Source: an uncultured Eubacteriales bacterium (lineage in GTDB: Bacteria > Bacillota > Clostridia > Lachnospirales > Lachnospiraceae). From it: a stretch of 11,993 nucleotides of DNA. The position numbers and the translations under genes were made by a program. The notes beneath the pieces were generated by a model. That model was given only the letters and a program-made list of their open reading frames with translations. It did no database searches and was not told where the DNA came from. Positions 6,140-11,993 of the stretch are shown in pieces (position 1 is the first letter of the stretch; every line of letters starts with the position of its first letter). The stretch spans positions 1 through 11,993 of the forward strand of contig UQZF01000074.1 of NCBI GenBank assembly GCA_900545455.1, in the 5' to 3' direction.

Positions 6140-9100
6140 ATGACGACATCCGAATACAGACTTGGAATCGACATAGGTTCCACTACAGTCAAGATAGCAA
6201 TTATTGATAAAGATAACAATATATTGTTTTCCGATTACGAAAGACACTTTGCCAACATTCAGGAAACACTTGCAGGACTTCTTGTAAAGGCAAAGGAAAA
6301 ATTAGGTGCGATAAAGGTTCACCCTGTCATAACGGGTTCCGGCGGTCTTACACTTGCGAGCCACCTTGAAGTTCCGTTCACACAGGAGGTTGTTGCCGTA
6401 TCGACCGCCCTCAGCGACTACGCCCCACAGACCGACGTAGCTATTGAGCTCGGCGGTGAGGACGCAAAGATTATCTATTTCACCAACGGTATTGACCAGC
6501 GTATGAACGGTATCTGTGCCGGAGGTACAGGTTCATTCATCGACCAGATGGCGACGCTTTTGCAGACTGATGCCACAGGTCTTAATGAGTATGCCAAAAA
6601 TTATCAGGCAATATACCCTATAGCTGCACGCTGCGGTGTATTTGCCAAGTCAGACATCCAGCCTCTCATCAACGAAGGTGCCACCAAGGAAGACCTGTCG
6701 GCATCCATCTTTCAGGCTGTTGTCAACCAGACCATAAGCGGTCTTGCCTGCGGCAAACCTATACGAGGAAATGTTGCTTTCCTCGGAGGACCGCTCCACT
6801 TCTTATCCGAGCTTAAGAATGCTTTCATCCGCACGCTCAACCTCGGACCTGAGAACATTATCGCACCTGAGCATTCACACCTTTTTGCCGCCGTCGGCTC
6901 TGCCATGACAGCCAAGGAAGAGGTTGCAATCGATATTGATTCTCTCATAACCAAGCTTCACAACAAGATTAAGATGGACTTTGAGGTTGAACGTATGGAG
7001 CCTCTGTTTGCATCCGAGGATGCCTACAAGGAATTCCGTGCGCGCCATGACAGCCACTGCGTTATAAAAAGAAGCCTCAAGGACTATTCCGGCAACTGCT
7101 ATCTCGGAATAGATGCAGGTTCCACAACAACGAAGGTTGCTGTAGTAGCCGAGGACGGAACACTTCTCTACTCCTTCTACAGCAGCAACAACGGAAGCCC
7201 TCTTGCTACATCCATCAAGGCAATCAAGGAGATTTATTCAATTCTCCCTGCCGATGCACATATCGTCCGCTCATGTTCGACAGGATACGGTGAGGCGCTT
7301 ATAAAGGCTGCCCTCATGCTCGACGAGGGTGAAGTTGAGACAGTATCCCACTATTATGCCGCCGCATTCTTTGATCCGGCAGTTGACTGTATCCTTGATA
7401 TCGGCGGTCAGGATATGAAGTGTATCAAGATTAAGAACAACACCGTCGACAGCGTACAGCTCAACGAGGCATGTTCATCAGGCTGTGGTTCATTCATAGA
7501 GACCTTTGCCAAGTCACTCAATTACTCTGTTGAAGATTTTGCAAAGGAAGCCCTATTTGCCCCTCACCCTATTGACCTCGGAACAAGATGTACCGTATTT
7601 ATGAACTCCAAAGTTAAGCAGGCTCAGAAGGAAGGAGCAAGCGTTGCCGATATATCTGCCGGACTTGCCTACTCTGTAATCAAGAATGCCCTGTATAAGG
7701 TTATCAAAATTTCCGATCCTAAGGACCTCGGACATCAGATAGTCGTTCAGGGTGGTACTTTCTACAACGATGCCGTTCTTCGAAGCCTCGAAAAGATTAC
7801 AGGCGTTGAGGTCATCCGCCCTGACATTGCAGGAATCATGGGTGCTTTCGGTGCTGCACTTGTGGCAAGGGAGCGTTATGAAGGTCAGGAAACCACAATG
7901 CTTCCTATTGAGAAGATTAACGAACTTACATACGAGACAAGAATGGCAAGATGTAAAGGCTGTACCAACAGTTGTCTCCTCACTATCAACCGTTTCTCAG
8001 GCGGCAGACAGTTCATTTCGGGAAACCGCTGTGAACGTGGTATAGGTAAGGAAAAAAATAAAGACCATGTACCTAATCTTTTTGAATATAAAAATAAGCG
8101 TCTTTTCTCCTACGAACCTCTCGAGATAACCGACGCCCCAAGAGGCATTGTCGGTATACCTCGTGTGCTTAACATGTACGAGAATTACCCGTTCTGGTTC
8201 ACATTCTTCACAAAGCTCGGCTTCAGAGTAATTCTTTCGCCTGAATCAAGCCGTAAGATATATGAACTCGGAATTGAGTCAATACCTAGTGAGTCAGAGT
8301 GTTACCCTGCCAAGCTTGCACACGGTCATGTATCATGGCTTATCAAGCAGGGCGTTAAGTTCATCTTCTACCCTTGCATTCCTTACGAGCGCAAGGAGAT
8401 TGACAACACCAATAACCACTACAACTGCCCTATCGTCACATCCTACGCTGAGAACATCAAGAACAATGTCGAAGAGCTCGTGACCGAAAACGTACTCTTC
8501 ATGAATCCATTCCTGTCATTCGCGGACGAGAAGGTTCTTGCAAAGAGACTCGTAAAAGAAGTCGGCGCGCAGTTTAACATTCCTTCAGGCGAGATCACCA
8601 CCGCATGCCACGCTGCGTGGGAAGAACTTGCAGCCTGCCGTACCGATGTAATGAAAAAAGGCGAAGAGACCCTTAAGTACCTCGAGGAAACCGGACGCCA
8701 TGCTATCGTGCTTGCGGGTCGTCCGTACCATATTGACCCTGAGATTAATCACGGTATTCCTGAGCTCATCAACAGCTACGGTATCGCCGTTCTCACTGAG
8801 GATTCAATCTCCCACCTCGGCAAGGTTGAGCGTCCTCTCATCGTCATGGATCAGTGGATGTACCACTCACGTCTCTATGCCGCGGCAAGCTTCATCCGCG
8901 ACAAGGACAACATAGACATGATACAGCTCAACTCCTTCGGATGTGGTCTTGACGCAGTCACAACGGACCAGGTCAACGACATTCTCTCATCCGCAGGTAA
9001 GATTTACACTGTCCTCAAGATTGATGAGGTAAACAATCTCGGAGCCGCAAGAATCCGTATTCGTTCCCTCATCTCAGCAATCAAGGTACGTGAGCGCAAC

Positions 9101-10375
9101 AACTACCAGCGCAAGATTACATCAAGCGCATACCATAGAACAGAGTTCACCAAGGAGATGCGTGACCAGAACTACACCATCCTCTGTCCGCAGATGTCTC
9201 CTATTCACTTCGACCTCATTGAGCCTGCCCTGAATTCATGCGGCTACAATGTTGAAGTTCTTAAAAACGTGAGCAAGTCCGCCGTTGATACCGGACTTAA
9301 ATATGTCAACAATGATGCCTGCTACCCTTCACTTATCGTGGTCGGTCAGATGATGGAGGCTGTCCTCTCAGGTAAATATGACCTCAATAAGACAGCTCTC
9401 GTAATCACCCAGACAGGCGGTGGCTGCCGTGCTTCGAACTACATCGGCTTTATCCGCCGTGCACTCATCAAAGCGGGTTATCCGAACATTCCTGTAATCT
9501 CTCTGAGTGTACAAGGACTTGAGACGAACTCAGGTTTTACTTATACCCTTCCTATGATTAAGAAGGCTGCTATGGCAATCCAATACGGCGACATCTTCAT
9601 GAACGTCGTATACCGCACCCGCCCTTACGAGGCTGTTCCGGGTTCTGCCAACGCACTTCATGAGAAGTGGAAGAAGATTATTATTGAGCAGCTCACACAG
9701 CCTAAGGTGTACATGAAGGACTTCAACCGCAACATCAAGCAGATAATCAAGGAGTTCGACGAGCTTCCTCTTCTCGATGTCAAGAAGCCTCGTGTCGGAA
9801 TTGTCGGCGAGATTCTTGTAAAGTTCATGCCTGCTGCCAATAACTACCTTGTTGACCTCCTCGAAAAGGAAGGTGCCGAAGCAGTCGTTCCTGACTTCAT
9901 GGGCTTCATGCTCTACTGTGCTGAGAATGCCAACTTCAAATCGGAACACCTCGGAGCAAGTAAGAAATCGATGCACTTAAGCAATGCGGTAATAAAAGCA
10001 ATCAATCTATTCCGCGGTGCTTCCAATAAGGCTCTCGCACAGAGCAAGCGTTTCGACCCGCCGACCGACATCAAGGAAATGACCAAGATGGCAGCACCGC
10101 TTGTATCCCTCGGCAACCAGACCGGAGAAGGATGGCTTCTCACAGCAGAGATGATTGAGCTCATACACCACGGTGCCAAGAACATCGTATGCTGTCAGCC
10201 TTTTGCATGTCTCCCTAACCACATCGTCGGCAAGGGTGTCATAAAGGAGCTCCGCGCCGCATATCCTGACGCGAACATTATCGCAGTCGATTACGATCCG
10301 GGTGCCAGCGAGGTTAATCAGCTCAACCGAATCAAGCTCATGCTGTCGACAGCACAGAAGAATCTTAACAAATAA
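6140..10375 (+). CDS. Fused 2-hydroxyacyl-CoA dehydratase activase/dehydratase-like protein (two ASKHA domains, DUF2229, HgdB-like)
   Basis: A 1411-residue cytoplasmic fusion related to the activators and dehydratase subunits of (R)-2-hydroxyacyl-CoA dehydratases and to BcrAD/BadFG ATPases. Domain 1 (about 7-260) and domain 2 (about 320-580) are both ASKHA ATPase modules: GIDIGSTTVK and ELGGEDAK in the first, GIDAGSTTTK and DIGGQDMK in the second. Each keeps the cysteine pair that in HgdC-type dimers holds a [4Fe-4S] cluster: C126 (CAGGTGSFID) and C165 (RCGVFAK); C445 (EACSSGCGSF) and C484 (RCTVFMNS). Then come a four-Cys cluster (C605, C608, C612, C631), a DUF2229-like region (about 665-900; C721, C746, C763) and an HgdB-like region (about 1010-1400; C1016, C1061, C1096, C1351, C1352, C1357). 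Family knowledge suggests ATP-driven low-potential electron transfer; the substrate is unknown. It is monocistronic with its own promoter and terminator. Frame intact; length fits this fused class as I know it. Confidence 0.92.
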   Translation: MTTSEYRLGIDIGSTTVKIAIIDKDNNILFSDYERHFANIQETLAGLLVKAKEKLGAIKVHPVITGSGGLTLASHLEVPFTQEVVAVSTALSDYAPQTDVAIELGGEDAKIIYFTNGIDQRMNGICAGGTGSFIDQMATLLQTDATGLNEYAKNYQAIYPIAARCGVFAKSDIQPLINEGATKEDLSASIFQAVVNQTISGLACGKPIRGNVAFLGGPLHFLSELKNAFIRTLNLGPENIIAPEHSHLFAAVGSAMTAKEEVAIDIDSLITKLHNKIKMDFEVERMEPLFASEDAYKEFRARHDSHCVIKRSLKDYSGNCYLGIDAGSTTTKVAVVAEDGTLLYSFYSSNNGSPLATSIKAIKEIYSILPADAHIVRSCSTGYGEALIKAALMLDEGEVETVSHYYAAAFFDPAVDCILDIGGQDMKCIKIKNNTVDSVQLNEACSSGCGSFIETFAKSLNYSVEDFAKEALFAPHPIDLGTRCTVFMNSKVKQAQKEGASVADISAGLAYSVIKNALYKVIKISDPKDLGHQIVVQGGTFYNDAVLRSLEKITGVEVIRPDIAGIMGAFGAALVARERYEGQETTMLPIEKINELTYETRMARCKGCTNSCLLTINRFSGGRQFISGNRCERGIGKEKNKDHVPNLFEYKNKRLFSYEPLEITDAPRGIVGIPRVLNMYENYPFWFTFFTKLGFRVILSPESSRKIYELGIESIPSESECYPAKLAHGHVSWLIKQGVKFIFYPCIPYERKEIDNTNNHYNCPIVTSYAENIKNNVEELVTENVLFMNPFLSFADEKVLAKRLVKEVGAQFNIPSGEITTACHAAWEELAACRTDVMKKGEETLKYLEETGRHAIVLAGRPYHIDPEINHGIPELINSYGIAVLTEDSISHLGKVERPLIVMDQWMYHSRLYAAASFIRDKDNIDMIQLNSFGCGLDAVTTDQVNDILSSAGKIYTVLKIDEVNNLGAARIRIRSLISAIKVRERNNYQRKITSSAYHRTEFTKEMRDQNYTILCPQMSPIHFDLIEPALNSCGYNVEVLKNVSKSAVDTGLKYVNNDACYPSLIVVGQMMEAVLSGKYDLNKTALVITQTGGGCRASNYIGFIRRALIKAGYPNIPVISLSVQGLETNSGFTYTLPMIKKAAMAIQYGDIFMNVVYRTRPYEAVPGSANALHEKWKKIIIEQLTQPKVYMKDFNRNIKQIIKEFDELPLLDVKKPRVGIVGEILVKFMPAANNYLVDLLEKEGAEAVVPDFMGFMLYCAENANFKSEHLGASKKSMHLSNAVIKAINLFRGASNKALAQSKRFDPPTDIKEMTKMAAPLVSLGNQTGEGWLLTAEMIELIHHGAKNIVCCQPFACLPNHIVGKGVIKELRAAYPDANIIAVDYDPGASEVNQLNRIKLMLSTAQKNLNK

Positions 10376-10388
10376 AATCCTAACAACT

Positions 10389-10423
10389 AAAAAAGCTTCC
10401 GTTTAATCGACGGAAGCTTTTTT
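10389..10423. terminator. Bidirectional intrinsic terminator
   Basis: A perfect 14-bp inverted repeat, AAAAAAGCTTCCGT (10389-10402) with ACGGAAGCTTTTTT (10410-10423), and a 7-nt loop. The A-tract on one side and T-tract on the other make it work on both strands: it ends the large activase gene on the plus strand (stop at 10373-10375) and the EamA transporter gene on the minus strand. The stop codon of the latter lies in the loop (10403-10405), and its last residues are encoded by one arm of the stem. Confidence 0.92.
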
Positions 10424-11287
10424 GTCTGGCAGCTGTGCCATTATTATAGCTATAAACATAAGCACACATCCAATGCTTTCTTTTACGGACAACTTTTCAT
10501 GCAGAATAATCCATCCCGCAAGCACTGAAAAACACGACTCAAGGCTCAATATCAGTGACGCTATCGTCGGATTCACATTCTTTTGCCCTATAATCTGTAA
10601 TGTATATGCCACACCGCATGATAACACACCGGCATATAAAATCGGCATCCATGCGGACATTATCGCTGTCATGTCAGGTGTCTCGAAAATGAACATACAA
10701 GGAAATGATGCAAGACCGCACACCACAAACTGTATACACGAAAGCACAACCCCATTTACTTTCGGCGAAAAATAATCAATCACCAGAATATGCGCCGAAA
10801 ACCCAATCGCACACAAAAATATAAGAATATCTCCCTTTCCGACAGTGAAACCGTCCGTTATGCACAGACAATACAATCCCGCAAGTGCAAGTAACACTGC
10901 TGCCCAGATTTTCCATCCGGACGTCTTTTTCATAAATATTCCGATTAAAGGTACAATCACTATGTAACACGCTGTTATAAAACCTGCCTTTCCCGCCGAT
11001 GTATACTTAATCCCAATCTGCTGAAGGCTGCTCGCAATGAAAAGAAGTGCTCCGCACAGCAGTCCGCCTGCAATCAGTTCTTTCCTGCTGCTTCCATCCT
11101 CTATAATTTTCTTTCCCGACTTTTTCTGAATCAATATGCAAGGCACCAGCGTAAATGCTCCTATAATTGATCTGACTCCGTTAAACGTAAACGGACCTAT
11201 ATATTCCATGCCCACACTTTGAGCCACAAAAGCGGTTCCCCATATAAATGCCGTGAGCGCAAGAAGTAACGCATTCTTTAGTCTCAT
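10403..11287 (-). CDS. EamA-type (DMT superfamily) transporter
   Basis: A 294-residue membrane protein with about ten hydrophobic helices arranged as two EamA repeats, the pattern of drug/metabolite transporters that export or exchange amino acids, metabolites or drugs. Visible: the first-helix motif LTAFIWGTAFVAQ, RSIIGAFTLVPCI in repeat 1, the YTSAGKAGFITACYIVIVP segment before the middle, and a second repeat with PTIASLILSLESCFSVLAGW followed by a helix ending in MFIAIIMAQLP. Substrate cannot be told from sequence. Start: the ATG at 11287 (MRLKNALLL) is preceded by a weak GGTGG; the frame is open 16 codons more, but that stretch is polar, has no ribosome binding site and would overlap the gene upstream. 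It lies 26 bases after the PD-(D/E)XK gene and may be co-transcribed with it. Its end is inside the terminator hairpin. Confidence 0.92.
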   Translation of the reverse strand: MRLKNALLLALTAFIWGTAFVAQSVGMEYIGPFTFNGVRSIIGAFTLVPCILIQKKSGKKIIEDGSSRKELIAGGLLCGALLFIASSLQQIGIKYTSAGKAGFITACYIVIVPLIGIFMKKTSGWKIWAAVLLALAGLYCLCITDGFTVGKGDILIFLCAIGFSAHILVIDYFSPKVNGVVLSCIQFVVCGLASFPCMFIFETPDMTAIMSAWMPILYAGVLSCGVAYTLQIIGQKNVNPTIASLILSLESCFSVLAGWIILHEKLSVKESIGCVLMFIAIIMAQLPDKKASVD

Positions 11288-11313
11288 AATACCACCATTC
11301 CGTTCGCAATATT

Positions 11314-11993
11314 TCACTTTCTCACCGACAACCATTCCTCCACTATGTTCACACTTGTATGAACCGCCTGCGCTATCTTATCTACCGCCATCCCCATGTC
11401 AAATAATGTCTTAGCAGTCTGTTCAAGCGCTTCCGTGCGTCCTTCATTCTTTATATCATCCAAAAAACTTCTCATGTCAGATTCACTCCTTATCTTCTCA
11501 TACAAATCATAATTAGCTGTACCACTTACCTTCAATACTGCCTGTACATCTGCCTTCTCACCCTGCGTCGCATAGCTCAATGTCTCTTTTATAAAGCCTT
11601 TTACGTCATTCTCATCCGCATTCCTCGACAGGATTCTGAGGCTTCTATGTTCTTCCGCACTGAGTTCCCTTGTCACGATTATCTGTGTCGGGATAAAAAA
11701 GCTCTGCGAGTAGTATATTCCTGACTCATGCTCAGTGAAGCTTATGCCGAGTCTTTCAAGCTCATCCACTGTCATTCCGTCACCCGGTGACTTGTACTCG
11801 ACAATGTTGTGTCTCCTGAAAATGTGACCTATCACATTTTTAATCTGAACATCTCTGTTCTTCTCGATGATGAGTAAGTCTGCCTGTAACGGCTTCTTGC
11901 TAAGATTGTACTCAGGATAGAATTCCAGCTCATCGATATTGTCTCTAAGTTCTAGTTTCGTCGCCGCGTAAAACGCGGGATGCCATTGTATAC
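11314..11993 (-). CDS. PD-(D/E)XK nuclease-like protein, Rpn/PDDEXK_2 type (5' partial)
   Basis: The last 225 residues of a gene whose start lies beyond the right edge. The frame is open to the edge (WHPAFYAATKLELRD, ELEFYPEYNLSKKPLQADLL), so the GTG at 11835 is an internal Val and not a start. A PD-(D/E)XK nuclease core is visible: the Asp in PLQADLLII, then after about 25 residues the E-x-K of NIVEYKSPGDG, with an upstream Glu in a helix (KLELRD). The C terminus (RTEALEQTAKTLFDMGM, then AVDKIAQAVHTSVNIVEEW) is the helical tail seen in Rpn-like recombination-promoting nucleases and related clostridial families that occur in many copies. I infer nuclease activity from the intact motif; whether it acts in recombination, defence or is a transposase-derived relic cannot be told. 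The next gene is the EamA transporter, 26 bases away. Confidence 0.75.
   Translation of the reverse strand, partial: IQWHPAFYAATKLELRDNIDELEFYPEYNLSKKPLQADLLIIEKNRDVQIKNVIGHIFRRHNIVEYKSPGDGMTVDELERLGISFTEHESGIYYSQSFFIPTQIIVTRELSAEEHRSLRILSRNADENDVKGFIKETLSYATQGEKADVQAVLKVSGTANYDLYEKIRSESDMRSFLDDIKNEGRTEALEQTAKTLFDMGMAVDKIAQAVHTSVNIVEEWLSVRK

Noticed and set aside
9530..9976. A 148-codon open frame on the minus strand inside the large activase gene
   Set aside because: It is antisense to a strongly supported coding frame with clear domain motifs, has no recognisable family, and reflects the biased codon use of the sense gene.

Overview
The window looks like chromosomal DNA from a strictly anaerobic, low-to-mid GC Firmicute, most likely a gut or rumen clostridium of the Lachnospiraceae type. 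The evidence is the Gram-positive gene order rimP-nusA-ylxR-ylxQ, strong AGGAGG-type ribosome binding sites, near-consensus sigma-A promoters, and a giant fused (R)-2-hydroxyacyl-CoA dehydratase activase-like protein of a kind common in clostridia. No rRNA, tRNA, CRISPR array, insertion sequence or phage gene is visible. The species assignment is inference.

Layout. (1) 1-2223, minus strand: the conserved translation/transcription operon rimP, nusA, ylxR (rnpM) and ylxQ, the last cut by the window edge. It has its own promoter and a leader hairpin that looks like an attenuator. (2) 2242-6040, minus strand: a tight cluster of corA, a rhomboid-like membrane protein with a C-terminal zinc ribbon, an Rmd-type NAD-dependent epimerase/reductase and an AraC-type regulator. 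At the last two junctions the downstream ribosome binding site lies inside the end of the upstream gene, so these three genes are very probably translationally coupled. (3) 6041-10375, plus strand: one very large gene (1411 codons) transcribed divergently from corA, with back-to-back promoters in the short gap. (4) 10389-11993, minus strand: an EamA/DMT transporter converging on the large gene and sharing a bidirectional terminator with it, preceded by a partial PD-(D/E)XK (Rpn-like) nuclease that runs off the window.

How the parts fit together. The rimP operon supplies ribosome maturation, transcription elongation/termination and RNA-binding factors; its leader hairpin fits NusA autoregulation as known in Bacillus subtilis. 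The large gene has two activase ATPase modules, a cysteine-rich linker and dehydratase-like regions in one chain, so it probably performs ATP-driven low-potential electron transfer on an unknown substrate. The rhomboid-like/Rmd/AraC trio has no obvious shared pathway. It pairs a rhomboid-like protein with no recognisable catalytic dyad with an orphan deoxysugar-nucleotide enzyme and a regulator, and is the least explained gene set here.

Nothing in the window is clearly an undescribed defence or mobile system. The best leads are the zinc-ribbon rhomboid-like protein and its coupled operon, the cis pseudo-dimer of activase domains, the rimP leader, and a terminator hairpin that also encodes the end of a transporter.
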